From contig NZ_CP066129.1 of assembly GCF_019242955.1 (NCBI RefSeq), positions 3,534,001 to 3,598,000 on the forward strand: a stretch of 64,000 bases of DNA, read 5' to 3'. Shown in pieces: positions 1-9,574 of this stretch; within the stretch, counting starts at the first letter, position 1; the number at the start of each line of letters is the position of its first letter. The notes beneath the pieces were generated by a model, which saw only the letters and a program-made list of their open reading frames with translations, searched no databases and was not told where the DNA came from. Position numbers and translations under genes: made by a program. The stretch comes from Morganella morganii. Its GTDB lineage: Bacteria; Pseudomonadota; Gammaproteobacteria; Enterobacterales; Enterobacteriaceae.

Positions 1-13
1 CCTGAATCGACAT
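1..13 (-). CDS. hyfC: hyfC, first codons only (hydrogenase-4 membrane subunit)
   Basis: An ATG at position 13 on the minus strand follows a GGAG ribosome site and opens a frame beginning MSIQ that leaves the window after four codons. It lies 11 bases beyond the hyfB stop, where hyfC stands in E. coli. The identity rests on operon position alone. Confidence 0.5.
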
Positions 14-24
14 GGTTTCTCTCC

Positions 25-2040
25 TTACGCCGCAATCACAACAAGCAGAACAACCAGCGCGGCCACGACATACAGACAGTAAAGTCTGAAATCCCCGCCC
101 TGAAGGCACTGAATGCGTTTGGCGAAACGGTTAATACCGCGCACCAGCGGATAAATTATGCGTTCATCCCAGAATGGCTCGACTTTTCCGGCCCCGGCTT
201 TGGTCACGTCTAAGGCGTGAGCCAGACGGGCTGACGGATCAAGCTGTTTGCGCATACGGTAGAGCGGTGCAAACATTGAGCGCAGCGGCTGGGTAAAGCC
301 TCCGGCAGACACGGACATATCGCGTTCCCAGGCATAACCACACGCCCAGGCGTCGCCTTTGCGGCGGAAGCCCATCTGTTTGCCTTTGAAGACCAGATAG
401 ATGATGAACGGGATCAGAGGCAGCGCCAGCAGTAACAGGAATGTCATCGCAGGAGAAATCATGGCCTGAGCGGCAGAATCCGGCACCAGCATCGCGCCCT
501 GCACAACAGTCACGTCCGTCGTCGCCGTCAGTGACATCGCCACTTTCGCCAGCACCGGTGCGATCACACTCGCGCCCACACCCAGCAGCACACACACCAC
601 CGCCAGAATCAGCATCGCGGCGGTCATTGTCCACGGCACTTCGCGGGCATGGGTGGCCTCTTCACTGCGCGCACCGCCGCAGAAGCTGACACCGTATACT
701 TTCACGAAACACATCGCTGCCAGTGCACCGGTGATCGCCAGCATCACGATGGCGATAGGACCACTGATTTTCATGATGAATGTGCCGTCATGACTCATTG
801 AGAACAGTGACTGATAGGTGTACCACTCACTGACAAAGCCGTTGAGCGGCGGTAACGCGGAGATCGCCATACAACCGATTAAGAACGCGGTTGCGGTCAG
901 CGGCATCAGTTTGGCGAGGCCGCCCATTTTTTCCATATCACGGGTATGAATACGGTAAATCACCGCACCGGCACCGAGGAACAGCAGGCCTTTAAACACC
1001 GCGTGGTTGAGCAGGTGGTAAATCGCACCGAGCAGGCCAATTGTTGCCAGCACCGGCATATCATTCGCCATACCGACCATTGCCACGCCAACCCCCATCA
1101 GGATAATCCCGATGTTTTCCACGGTGTGCCATGCCAGCAGACGTTTGATATCGTGCTCCGCCAGCGCATACATAACGCCAAGAACGGAAGAGACCGCGCC
1201 GAAGCCCAGTACCACGATACCCCACCAGCCCTGGGTTGCACCCAGCAGGTCGATACCGACTTTGATGATCCCGAAAATACCGATTTTCACCATCACACCG
1301 GACATCAGTGCAGAGGCATGAGACGGTGCGGCCGGGTGAGCCTGCGGCAGCCAGCTGTGCAGCGGTAACATCCCCGCTTTGGCGCCGAAGCCGAAAAAGC
1401 CCAGCAGAAAGACCACAGAGGCCATCGCCGGAGATAGTGAGAGCTGACGGAAGGAATCGAAATCCAGACTGCCGCTTTCGCGCCACATCAGGAAGAATGC
1501 GATCATAATCAGCACAGAACCGGCGTGGGCAATAAAGAAGTAAAGCAGACCGGCACGAATGGACTTGTCATCCTGATCCGCAATGACCAGGAACCAGGAG
1601 GCCAGCGACATCATTTCAAACAGAATGATGAACCAGAACGCGTTGTCCATCACCACCAGAGCAACCATGGAGGCGATAAACAGGTTCAGGAAGAACCCCA
1701 TGCTCCACGCGCCGCGGCCCAGATATTCCTGTACATAGTTCAGGGAATAGAGCGCGCTGACCGTGACCAGCAGTGAAATCACCATCACCATAAAGGCAGC
1801 GAGGCTGTCGAGGCGGACAACAAAATGGGCGAACGGGAAAGGCCCCTGTGCGAAATACGTCAGTGTTTCGCCGCTCATCAGCACCGGAACAGCACTGAAC
1901 AAACCGAGTATCCCTCCGGCAATCGCCGTGATACCGGCAACATACACCGCCATTTTCTCCTGCCGTTTAAACAGCAGCGAAATAAAACCACCGGCGGTAT
2001 ACAGAGCAACAGACCATAAAAGTAATTCAAGAGATGTCAT
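25..2040 (-). CDS. hyfB: Hydrogenase-4 component B, antiporter-like membrane subunit
   Basis: 671-residue multi-spanning membrane protein of the NuoL/M/N and Mrp antiporter family. The length fits HyfB (about 672) better than HycC of hydrogenase 3 (about 608). The central part holds the conserved antiporter core, with KAGMLPLHSWLPQAHPAAP around residues 220-240 and LLAWHTVENIG around 300. Such subunits form the proton-translocating arm of formate hydrogenlyase. The ATG overlaps the hyfA stop by four bases, so the two are translationally coupled, and hyfC follows. I infer a hyf rather than hyc operon from length and order; the catalytic hydrogenase genes lie outside the window. Confidence 0.9.
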   Translation of the reverse strand: MTSLELLLWSVALYTAGGFISLLFKRQEKMAVYVAGITAIAGGILGLFSAVPVLMSGETLTYFAQGPFPFAHFVVRLDSLAAFMVMVISLLVTVSALYSLNYVQEYLGRGAWSMGFFLNLFIASMVALVVMDNAFWFIILFEMMSLASWFLVIADQDDKSIRAGLLYFFIAHAGSVLIMIAFFLMWRESGSLDFDSFRQLSLSPAMASVVFLLGFFGFGAKAGMLPLHSWLPQAHPAAPSHASALMSGVMVKIGIFGIIKVGIDLLGATQGWWGIVVLGFGAVSSVLGVMYALAEHDIKRLLAWHTVENIGIILMGVGVAMVGMANDMPVLATIGLLGAIYHLLNHAVFKGLLFLGAGAVIYRIHTRDMEKMGGLAKLMPLTATAFLIGCMAISALPPLNGFVSEWYTYQSLFSMSHDGTFIMKISGPIAIVMLAITGALAAMCFVKVYGVSFCGGARSEEATHAREVPWTMTAAMLILAVVCVLLGVGASVIAPVLAKVAMSLTATTDVTVVQGAMLVPDSAAQAMISPAMTFLLLLALPLIPFIIYLVFKGKQMGFRRKGDAWACGYAWERDMSVSAGGFTQPLRSMFAPLYRMRKQLDPSARLAHALDVTKAGAGKVEPFWDERIIYPLVRGINRFAKRIQCLQGGDFRLYCLYVVAALVVLLVVIAA

Positions 2041-2657
2041 TTGCGGCTCTCCTGTCCTGAGACGAAGATGTCGAACTCCGGCGGCATCGCATCAACAGAT
2101 GCGGTACGGCGTTTCGCACTTTCGTTTTCCAGCTTATTCTCTTCAACGAGATGGAGGGCATCGGTCGGGCACACTTTTACACACGCCGGGCCGTCTTCAC
2201 TGAAATCACACAAATCGCATTTCACGGCGATATTACGGATACCGGCATTCCATGCCAGGAACGGATTCATGGTCGGCAGGCTGTCCGGCACATCCAGCAG
2301 CATCTCCTGCGGCACATACTGCTCAAAGAAGTCCGGCATATCAACAGGTTTACTGCCTGACGGGGTGATAGCCCCGAACGGACAGACCAGACCGCACAAT
2401 TTACAGCCGATGCACAGACTTTCATTCAGCACGATCATGTCATTTTCGTGTGTAATGGCATTCACCGGACACACACGGGCACACGGAGCATCATCACACT
2501 GACGACAAAGCATCGGCGCGGTCAGTTCCCCGATTTTCACCACATTCAATCTCGGATGTGTTTGTAATCCCTGCTGTTTATGCGTCTCAGAACAGGCCGC
2601 CATACAGGTATTACATCCGATACAAAGATGCGGGTCGGCAATAACAAAGCGATTCAT
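2037..2657 (-). CDS. hyfA: Hydrogenase-4 component A, 4Fe-4S electron-transfer protein
   Basis: 206-residue ferredoxin of the HyfA/HycB type. It shows four cysteine clusters: CIGCNTCMAAC near residue 13, CRQCDDAPCARVC near 50, CIGCKLCGLVC near 80, and CDLCDFSEDGPACVKVC near 145. It would pass electrons from formate dehydrogenase H to the membrane hydrogenase. I chose the ATG at 2657 because a GGAGG lies 9 bases upstream; a GTG at 2666 would add three residues but has no spaced ribosome site. It is the first gene of the operon, directly behind a sigma54 promoter. Confidence 0.9.
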   Translation of the reverse strand: MNRFVIADPHLCIGCNTCMAACSETHKQQGLQTHPRLNVVKIGELTAPMLCRQCDDAPCARVCPVNAITHENDMIVLNESLCIGCKLCGLVCPFGAITPSGSKPVDMPDFFEQYVPQEMLLDVPDSLPTMNPFLAWNAGIRNIAVKCDLCDFSEDGPACVKVCPTDALHLVEENKLENESAKRRTASVDAMPPEFDIFVSGQESRK

Positions 2658-2711
2658 TCGCCCCACCCTCCAGAAAAATCAGACGAGTCATATAGTTTGA
2701 TACCCTTGTTA

Positions 2712-2727
2712 AGCATTTTTCGTGCCA
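2712..2727 (-). promoter_or_regulatory. Sigma54 (-24/-12) promoter of the hyf operon
   Basis: On the minus strand the sequence reads TGGCACGAAAAATGCT. The GG and GC doublets are exactly ten bases apart, one mismatch from the sigma54 consensus. It lies 54 bases upstream of the hyfA ATG. E. coli hyc and hyf operons use sigma54 promoters activated by FhlA or HyfR, so formate-dependent anaerobic control is expected. Confidence 0.85.
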
Positions 2728-2782
2728 TATACAAAAGCGTTTGTTTATCAATGTATTGACATGATTTTCAGGCGGAGGTAAC

Positions 2783-2816
2783 TGTCGGTTCGACACTAAT
2801 GACGACAAAAATGTCA
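2783..2816. promoter_or_regulatory. Paired dyads, candidate FhlA-type activator sites
   Basis: Two inverted repeats sit 55-90 bases upstream of the -24 element: TGTCGGTTCGACA (2783-2795) and TGACGACAAAAATGTCA (2800-2816). Their spacing suits an enhancer-binding activator working with the sigma54 promoter. The dyads are seen; assignment to FhlA/HyfR is an inference from context. Confidence 0.5.
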
Positions 2817-2903
2817 TGGTGTCATCAGGTAAAATGAATATGATTAATGAATAAATATTGAACCAAGTAACCGATAACTTCTCTAACTCCCTTTAGCGAT
2901 GAA

Positions 2904-4581
2904 GTGATGTACCCGATGCCTATACGTCAGTTATTGAATACACTAAGAAATGAATTTGTTGTTTCTGCCATTCTTGCCCTTTTTCTGGGCTTTTTCCTGA
3001 ACTACACCGTCTATTTTTCCCGCGCTCAAAATCAGTTATTACTGAGCGGTGACTATGGTTCCGTTTATCTGGTTGCCGAAATTTTCGCCAATATTCTGTT
3101 CAGCTTTTTCTTATTCAGACTGATTGCTCAGACCGGGCTGCTGAGTTTTAAAATTCTCAGCAGTCTTATTATTCTGGTCAGTATCGCTGTCAGTTACTAT
3201 GTGATGTTTTATGATGTAATTATCGGTTACGGTATCTTAGTCTCCACCCTGGCAACTGACAGTGTCGAACTGTCGCAGGAAGCTGTCGGCGAACATTTTT
3301 ATCTCTGGTTCTCTCTGCTTTCTGTTCCTTCGCTGCTCCTTATCTGGTCCGCCAAAAAAACAAAAAATACAAACGGCATCACGGCGCCGGATGCTGTCCC
3401 TGTTTACCTTTATCGTTATTCCGGTGTTGATTTTCGGTTATTTAAAACTGGCTGATGCCAATCAGAAAAAAATTGAGCTGAACGGCATGATTGATGTGTC
3501 CAGTTACGGCGGTGAACTGAGCTACTCTTATTTACCGACCAACTGGATTGTGCCGCTGGTACAATATGCCGTAGTCAAATATGACGACACCTTTAATGAA
3601 ATTGATTTATTCGATCCGGCCAAAGAATTTACCTATACCCCGGCCCCGCAGAATGACGACGTATATGTGGTCTTCGTGATCGGGGAAACCGCGCGCTGGG
3701 ATCATATGCAATTACTCGGTTATGAGCGTGAAACAACCCCGTTATTATCCGCAGATAAAAATGTCATCGCCTTTAAAGGCCAATCCTGTGATACCTCCAC
3801 CAAATTATCGCTGCGCTGTATGTTTGTGCGTGAAGGTGGTGTCAAAGATAACGAACAGCGGACAGTCACTGAAAATAATGTCTTCTCGGTAATGAAACAG
3901 AACGGGTTTTATTCCGAACTGTTTTCCATGCAAAGTGAAGTCTGGTTCTATAACCGGCTCGACCTGGATAACTATCTGATCCGTGAAATGATCACCGCAC
4001 AAAACAGAACACCGGGCAAAGCTATCCGTGATGAATTACTGATGGATGAGGTTGATGATGTGCTGGCCCGCAAAAAACAGGGACAAAACCTGATTATTTT
4101 GCATACCAAAGGCTCGCACCATCTTTATTCCAAACGCTATCCGCCTGAGTTCCGCAAATATATGCCGGAATGTACAGATGCGGGCGCCAAATGCAGTGTG
4201 CAGGAAGAAATTAACGCCTACGATAATTCAATCTTATATACGGATCATCTGCTGAATGAACTGACGGAGAAATTAAAAGGCAAAAACGCCATTGTCTTTT
4301 ATACCTCCGACCACGGTGAATCCCTGGGTGAAAGAGACGGAATGCGACTGCACGGCACACCACGGAATATTGCCCCGCCGGAGCAGTTCCGCGTACCGTT
4401 TATTGTCTGGATGTCAGACACCTACATCAAAAATAATCAGAGCCTGTTTGATAATCTGAAAGAAAACAGCCGGACACGGACGTTTTTCCATCATGAATTA
4501 TTTGACAGTATTCTCGGTTGTTCCGGTGTGACATCACCGGACGGCGGGATCAATAATAAAAATAATCTCTGTTATCGGTGA
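2904..4581 (+). pseudogene. eptB: Kdo2-lipid A phosphoethanolamine transferase, split by a frameshift
   Basis: Two overlapping frames together make one EptB-length protein (about 558 residues). The first (2904-3455) supplies the N-terminal membrane segments; the second (useful from about 3380) supplies the last membrane segment, the SYGG...SYLP linker and the periplasmic sulfatase-fold domain. That domain has the GETARWDHM catalytic Thr region, SCDT...LRCMF cysteines, HTKGSH, YTSDHGE and HGTP metal ligands, and the C-terminal SPDGGIN found in EptB rather than EptA. The frames change at an A7-C-A6 tract (3354-3367); losing one A would restore a single frame. It may be a real null allele, slippage-tolerant, or an assembly error. 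EptB modifies the Kdo sugar and lowers polymyxin binding. Confidence 0.85.
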
Positions 4582-4653
4582 TACAGTAAATTATTCAGTG
4601 ATACCACTATGGATATGACTGACCGATAAAAAATGCATTGAGATCTCTGAGCT

Positions 4654-4695
4654 GACCCTCAATAGTTGCACAGCCAATTATTGAGGGTCTTTTTA
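4654..4695 (+). terminator. Rho-independent terminator after eptB
   Basis: An 11-bp perfect stem, GACCCTCAATA pairing with TATTGAGGGTC, has a 14-base loop and is followed by TTTTTATA. Confidence 0.85.
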
Positions 4696-4989
4696 TATTA
4701 CACCACCAATATCATTATATACGCTCATTAGAGTACAACCCTGACCGGACTTTATACATAGAGATTCCCACGGAGTACTAACAAAAAATAAGCTATTAAT
4801 TTATAGGTGTTTCGGCTCTAAAATTATTATAGACACATGAATACTTAAACTAATAATGTGTCGTTATTACATAACCCCGCAAATATCATCAGCGAACAAT
4901 GATATTAATCCGGCAGTATTTGGCACAGAAAAATCGATAGTTTTTTTAATAAAAAAAAAAATTTTTCATTGCATAAAAAGGCAGATAAC
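4696..4989. other. AT-rich gap before the unknown gene pair
   Basis: About 290 bases, strongly AT-rich, ending in T8 and A11 runs close to the downstream start. I see no coding frame with a ribosome site and no clear promoter pair. It probably carries the promoter for the next gene pair. Confidence 0.4.
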
Positions 4990-5769
4990 GTGACGATAAT
5001 TACTGAGTGTCTTTCAAGAAAAACCAGCCCTGAAAAAATAATTTCTATAATTAAAAATTTGGATATGACAGCAGAGGTTAAAGGCATCAGCAATACAGTG
5101 CATGATCAGGTAAAACTTACCAATACAACCTTACATCGGGCCGCAATTCTTGATGTTGTCAACCCACGCACGAATACACTGACTTTGCACTATACGGATT
5201 TCGGTAATATCAGTATCAAAACACTGCATACTGCGAAATCGGCAGAGTTATATTCAGTTCCCGGGTACAGTATTTTGTTTGCCATACACAATCAGTCTTT
5301 TACCGTTCAGTTATACAGCATTACAGAAGAACAGCTAACGATAAGAGACCGCGTTACCATCAGTGAGAACAATCCTCTTGTCATTGACGGCCGGCACACC
5401 TTATTCGACTTCATTCCGTCAGATAGTGGTAATCAGACGTTTATCGGCAGTATCAATTTGCCGGATCGCACTGTCGACATTCGTGTTTTTAATCGTGATT
5501 CATTACGCAAAATCGCCTGGTTCCCCCATGATGACAGTGCCGCCCGCTATCTCGTCAGCCTTGAATTACTTGAATCAATTCAGGATCCCGGGGCCTGTAA
5601 GGTAGCCAAAGAACTGATCTATCATTATCACCCCGCAGTCGCCTGGCGGGCGTTTCAGGTAATTTATCAGGAAGATCCGCGGGCTGCGTCAAATTATGTA
5701 CCGCTGCTGCGCCAGCTGAAAAATCATCATCTGGATAATTTGTTGGATCAATACAGTGAGGCCATATGA
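4990..5769 (+). CDS. Unknown protein with helical, HEAT-like C-terminal part
   Basis: About 259 residues from a GTG at 4990, which follows AAGGCAG at ribosome-site distance; a TTG at 4969 would add seven residues. I do not recognise the family. The first two thirds look beta-rich and hydrophilic with no signal peptide or membrane segment. The last 70 residues (SLELLESIQ through LDQYSEAI) are predicted helical pairs resembling HEAT-type repeats. The stop overlaps the ATG of the next gene (ATGA), so the two probably act together. AT-rich flanks and an IS scar downstream suggest acquired DNA. Confidence 0.6.
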   Translation: MTIITECLSRKTSPEKIISIIKNLDMTAEVKGISNTVHDQVKLTNTTLHRAAILDVVNPRTNTLTLHYTDFGNISIKTLHTAKSAELYSVPGYSILFAIHNQSFTVQLYSITEEQLTIRDRVTISENNPLVIDGRHTLFDFIPSDSGNQTFIGSINLPDRTVDIRVFNRDSLRKIAWFPHDDSAARYLVSLELLESIQDPGACKVAKELIYHYHPAVAWRAFQVIYQEDPRAASNYVPLLRQLKNHHLDNLLDQYSEAI

Positions 5770-6407
5770 AGCTCTGCACATTCATTAAACGCATGGCCGG
5801 TTATGACTTACAACAAGACAAAACAAGCATTATTGATGATTTAAAACAGTTGGCGGCCAACCGTACATTACTGAGTGAATATCTTTGCCGCACCCTCCGG
5901 AAAGATGGATTCAGCGCTCATAACAGCCTCTATAGTCCTTACGGATTCGTACTGCATCACGGTGACTTATTTACGGTACGGCTAGGATTTTGGTCTCCGG
6001 TTATCTCGCCGGATGAAAGAGGGACTTTTATCTATGATTTGAATCACACTCATGACTTTGAAATCTACGCAGTCGGTTATAGCGGGGACGGTTATACAAC
6101 AATCATGAGATCAATACTTGATCACACGCCGTTAGAAGCAGGAGTAAAGCCTTCCTTAGGTGAGGAGCGCACCTCAAAACTAGCCCGGGGACATGTTTTA
6201 CACATGATGCCGCTGTATGAGATACACAGGCAACTTCCGCCTGAAACGTTGTCCGCTTCGTTGAGTTTGATGATTCATCCTCAACAGGAGACAAAAACCG
6301 AAAAAGCCTGGTGCTTCGACGAAAATTATGTACCGACATATCACGGTATAGCAACGCAGGAATCAGCCATCTTCGACTATTCGCTGTTTTTACTCAACCA
6401 AGAGTAA
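5766..6407 (+). CDS. Unknown protein with a cupin-like His motif
   Basis: 213 residues, translationally coupled to the preceding gene by a four-base overlap. No signal peptide or membrane segment is seen. The stretch DLNHTHDFEIYAVGYSGDGY near residue 95 has an HxH followed by an acidic residue and a glycine turn, as in cupin metal sites. That is suggestive only, since the second cupin motif is not obvious. A short reading frame with its own ribosome site follows 39 bases downstream, so this may be the second gene of a three-gene unit. I cannot assign a function. Confidence 0.6.
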   Translation: MKLCTFIKRMAGYDLQQDKTSIIDDLKQLAANRTLLSEYLCRTLRKDGFSAHNSLYSPYGFVLHHGDLFTVRLGFWSPVISPDERGTFIYDLNHTHDFEIYAVGYSGDGYTTIMRSILDHTPLEAGVKPSLGEERTSKLARGHVLHMMPLYEIHRQLPPETLSASLSLMIHPQQETKTEKAWCFDENYVPTYHGIATQESAIFDYSLFLLNQE

Positions 6408-6446
6408 CCACAAACTATCCTGTCAACCAGACAAAAGGAAAATTGT

Positions 6447-6614
6447 ATGAATAAACCAATAATCAACTGGACTGAAACGCCATTGCTCCGCGCAGGAACC
6501 AACATAATTAATACGTCAGTCAAGACCACTCAAAAAAGGTGTTCTTCGGAAAATTTGCGTTACAATGTGGGCAATATTCACGCAATAAAGGAAATCAGGA
6601 ATGCGCCAAAATAA
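6447..6614 (+). CDS. Short peptide ORF or start of a truncated gene
   Basis: A 55-codon frame starts at ATG 6447 behind AAAAGGAAAATTGT and begins MNKPIINWTE. It runs to a TAA at 6612. It follows the two unknown genes in the same direction with a good ribosome site, so translation is plausible. The C-terminal half changes character near 6530, where IS-derived sequence may begin. It may therefore be the first 20-odd codons of a third operon gene cut off by an insertion, or a genuine small protein. No family is recognised. Confidence 0.4.
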   Translation: MNKPIINWTETPLLRAGTNIINTSVKTTQKRCSSENLRYNVGNIHAIKEIRNAPK

Positions 6615-6740
6615 GACCAGGAGCGATATCCTGTAATGAACAACACTTAATGCCGAAAACCGGGCAACAGATACGCGATATTGACTCTGTACGGTGCTGA
6701 AGGCCTGTGTGCGTTGGTAGCCGGAGATTTCCGAACCGGC

Positions 6741-6862
6741 CGTTTGGAGTATAACAACACCAGACGGACTAAAACCAAATTAAAAGGCCTGACTCCGGTT
6801 AGATACCGAAATCAGGCCTTACAAACCGCTTAACTAAAAGTGTCCGACTTTATGGAGTTACT
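6741..6862 (+). mobile_element. IS3-family scar, C-terminal transposase fragment
   Basis: The frame from 6741 to 6833 encodes LEYNNTRRTKTKLKGL then TPVRYR and a stop. This is the conserved C-terminus of IS3/IS150-type OrfB (YNN...K.KLKGL.PV.YR). It is followed by ACTAAAAGTGTCCGACTTTA, which resembles an IS3-family right end. The rest of the transposase is absent. A short frame starting MRQNKTRSD at 6600 may be the relic of the left part, which would make this an internally deleted copy. Confidence 0.7.
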
Positions 6863-6902
6863 TCATCTTTTCCGCTGCGGTTTTGTAATTCATCACGTAA
6901 TC

Positions 6903-7469
6903 TTATTTCACTCGGGAAACGTATTCACCTGAACGGGTGTCAACTTTGATTACTTCACCAATCTGTACGAACAGAGGTACTTTAACCACAGCACCGGTGC
7001 TCAGAGTCGCTGGTTTACCGCCGGTACCGGCTGTATCACCTTTCAGGCCCGGATCAGTTTCCGTGATTTCCAGCTCAACAAAGTTCGGTGGGGTAACCGC
7101 GATAGGACGACCGTCCCACAGAGTAACGATACATTCAGCCTGGTCGATCAGCCATTTGGCGTTATCACCGATAGCTTTCTCATCCGCAGCCAGCTGCTCG
7201 AACGTTTCGTTGTTCATGAAATGCCAGAACTCACCATCGTTGTACAGGTAAGTCAGGTTCAGATCCATGACATCAGCGCCTTCCGCAGAGTCTGTTGATT
7301 TGAAGGTTTTCTCCAGCAGTTTGTTGGAGATCAGCTTACGCAGACGCACACGGGCGAATGCCTGACCTTTACCCGGTTTAACAAACTCACTTTCAACAAC
7401 CACGCAAGGTTCGCCGTCTAACATAATTTTAAGACCTTGGCGAAATTCGTTGGTACTATAAGTAGCCAT
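6903..7469 (-). CDS. efp: Translation elongation factor P
   Basis: 188 residues, full length for EF-P. The tip of the first domain reads [13 protein letters not shown], and Lys34 is the residue beta-lysylated by EpmA with (R)-beta-lysine made by EpmB. The protein binds ribosomes stalled at polyproline stretches and restores peptide bond formation. It diverges from epmB with only 40 bases between the two start codons, so both promoters lie in or overlap that gap. The arrangement is the same as in E. coli. Confidence 0.98.
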   Translation of the reverse strand: MATYSTNEFRQGLKIMLDGEPCVVVESEFVKPGKGQAFARVRLRKLISNKLLEKTFKSTDSAEGADVMDLNLTYLYNDGEFWHFMNNETFEQLAADEKAIGDNAKWLIDQAECIVTLWDGRPIAVTPPNFVELEITETDPGLKGDTAGTGGKPATLSTGAVVKVPLFVQIGEVIKVDTRSGEYVSRVK

Positions 7470-7509
7470 GGAAATCCTCTAATTTTAAATAAATGGCACA
7501 GCCAAAAAA

Positions 7510-8538
7510 ATGGTCGATATTGTAACCCGAAAACCGCTCGCCAGAGAAGTCTGGCTGCATCAACTCACCGATTCTGTCACTAACCCAACAGAACTGCTTG
7601 AAATATTAGGTCTGGAACAGGACGAAAACTGGCGTGCCGGTACTGATGCCCGCCGGTTGTTTGCACTGCGCGTCCCCCGTCCTTTTATCGCCAAAATGGA
7701 AAAAGGCAATCCGCGCGATCCGTTATTACTTCAGACCATGACGCACAGGGCTGAATTTGACCTGACACCCGGGTTCTCTGACGATCCGCTGGATGAACAA
7801 CACAGTGTTGTTCCGGGACTACTGCATAAATATCACAACCGGGCATTGCTGTTAGTGAAAGGCGGGTGCGCGGTCAACTGCCGCTACTGTTTCCGCCGTC
7901 ACTTCCCGTATGAGGACAATAAAGGCACCAGACATAACTGGCAGCAGGCGCTCGATTATATCGCTAACCATCCTGAACTCAATGAAATCATTTTCTCCGG
8001 CGGTGATCCGCTGATGGCAAAAGACCATGAGCTGGACTGGCTGCTGACGCAACTGGAAGCCATTCCTCATATTCAGCGGCTGCGTATCCACAGTCGTCTG
8101 CCGGTTGTGATCCCTGAGCGCATCACACCGGAACTGACCGCACGTTTCCGCGATTCACGGTTACAGATAATTTTAGTCACACATATCAATCACGCGAATG
8201 AAATCGACGATGTATTTAAAGAAAAAATGAATCAATTGCGTGAAAGCCGCGTCACCCTGCTCAATCAGAGTGTCCTGCTGCGTGATGTGAATGATAATGC
8301 AGAGGTGCTGGCACAACTCAGTAATGCGCTGTTTGACGCCGGTATTCTGCCTTATTACCTGCATGTGCTGGATAAAGTACAGGGTGCGGGACATTTTCTG
8401 ATCAGTGATGATGAAGCACGCCGTATTATGCATGATCTGCTGCCGCGTATTTCCGGGTATCTGGTACCGCGTCTGACCCGTGAAATCGGCGGTGAACCGA
8501 GCAAAACACCGATCGATCTCCGTCTGCGTCAGAGCTGA
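7510..8538 (+). CDS. epmB: EF-P beta-lysylation protein (lysine 2,3-aminomutase)
   Basis: 342 residues. It is a radical-SAM lysine 2,3-aminomutase that makes (R)-beta-lysine for EF-P. The CxxxCxxC cluster is seen as CAVNCRYCFRRHFPY near residue 120, followed by IIFSGGDPLMAKDHEL and the C-terminal PYYLHVLDKVQGAGHF PLP-binding Lys region. Length and motif order match E. coli EpmB throughout. It is divergent from efp, its substrate gene. Confidence 0.97.
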   Translation: MVDIVTRKPLAREVWLHQLTDSVTNPTELLEILGLEQDENWRAGTDARRLFALRVPRPFIAKMEKGNPRDPLLLQTMTHRAEFDLTPGFSDDPLDEQHSVVPGLLHKYHNRALLLVKGGCAVNCRYCFRRHFPYEDNKGTRHNWQQALDYIANHPELNEIIFSGGDPLMAKDHELDWLLTQLEAIPHIQRLRIHSRLPVVIPERITPELTARFRDSRLQIILVTHINHANEIDDVFKEKMNQLRESRVTLLNQSVLLRDVNDNAEVLAQLSNALFDAGILPYYLHVLDKVQGAGHFLISDDEARRIMHDLLPRISGYLVPRLTREIGGEPSKTPIDLRLRQS

Positions 8539-8637
8539 GTATTACCACGTAAACATGGTCATCTGAAGAAATAGTATTTTACAGGTACCTTCAGACAGGT
8601 TAAATTACGCTCATTATGTATTATGGAGTACAAAATT

Positions 8638-9420
8638 ATGACGGATTTTTTAACCTCAAACCAGGCCGCGTGGGATAAACAGGCGGAACAACAACAGGCG
8701 TGGTCAACACCGGTCAGTGCGGAACTGATTGCTGCCGCCAAAAAAGGGGAATGGGATGTGCATCTCACCCCGCAGCCGCTGCCGAAAGCCTGGCTGGGGG
8801 ATGTGACAGGAAAACGTATCCTCTGTCTGGCCTCTGCCGGTGGTCAGCAGGCACCCGTACTGGCTGCCGCCGGTGCTGATGTGACGGTGTTTGATTTATC
8901 AGATAGGCAACTTGAGCACGATCGTCAGGTTGCTCAGCGCGACGGGCTGACACTGCGGGCAGTACAGGGGGATATGCGGGATCTCAGCGCATTTGCGGAC
9001 GGTTCATTTGATTGTGTGTTTCATCCGATTTCCAATCTGTATATCCCGGATGTGAATCCGGTATGGCGGGAATGCCACCGCGTACTGAAAACGGGCGGCA
9101 CACTGCTGGCCAGCTTTTTTAACTCTGTGGTATTTGTCGGCGATCGCGATGCGAAATACCGTGAACAAGGTATTATCAAACCAGCGTATAAAATGCCGTT
9201 TTCTGAACTGACAGCCTTAACACCAGAGCAACTGGCAGAGAAGCAGGCGCGTCAGGAAGCTTTTGTGTTTGGCCATTCCCTGACCGATTTGATCGGCGGG
9301 CAGCTGAAAGCCGGTTTTCATCTGACGGATTTTTATGAGGACTGGCAACCGAACCCGCGTTTTGTTATCGATAATTATCTGCCGACATTTATTGCCACTG
9401 CGGCTGTGAAGGTAAGGTGA
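8638..9420 (+). CDS. Class I SAM-dependent methyltransferase
   Basis: About 260 residues from ATG 8638, which has GGAG 9 bases upstream; an ATG at 8623 overlaps that ribosome site and is less likely. The Rossmann core shows motif I as ILCLASAGGQQAPVLAAAGA, the acidic end of strand 2 as VFDLSDRQ, then GDMRDLSAFADGSFDCVF and a C-terminal lid. It belongs to the Methyltransf_11/25 group; the substrate cannot be told from sequence. It stands alone between epmB and a terminator. Confidence 0.85.
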   Translation: MTDFLTSNQAAWDKQAEQQQAWSTPVSAELIAAAKKGEWDVHLTPQPLPKAWLGDVTGKRILCLASAGGQQAPVLAAAGADVTVFDLSDRQLEHDRQVAQRDGLTLRAVQGDMRDLSAFADGSFDCVFHPISNLYIPDVNPVWRECHRVLKTGGTLLASFFNSVVFVGDRDAKYREQGIIKPAYKMPFSELTALTPEQLAEKQARQEAFVFGHSLTDLIGGQLKAGFHLTDFYEDWQPNPRFVIDNYLPTFIATAAVKVR

Positions 9421-9574
9421 GCACTTTAAGACCGTGATTACGGTATCTGCACCGGCAACAGGCAAAAACAGAAAGACGCGGTAAACACATCCCTGTGCGC
9501 TCAGGCGCGTCATCCATGACGCGCATGCTTTCTGTTCTTTTTTACCTGTTACCTGTGCTTTCTGCATCTGAATA

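Noticed and set aside
2037..2666. GTG start at 2666 for hyfA
   Set aside because: The ATG at 2657 has a correctly spaced GGAGG, which the GTG lacks, and fits the family's N-terminus.
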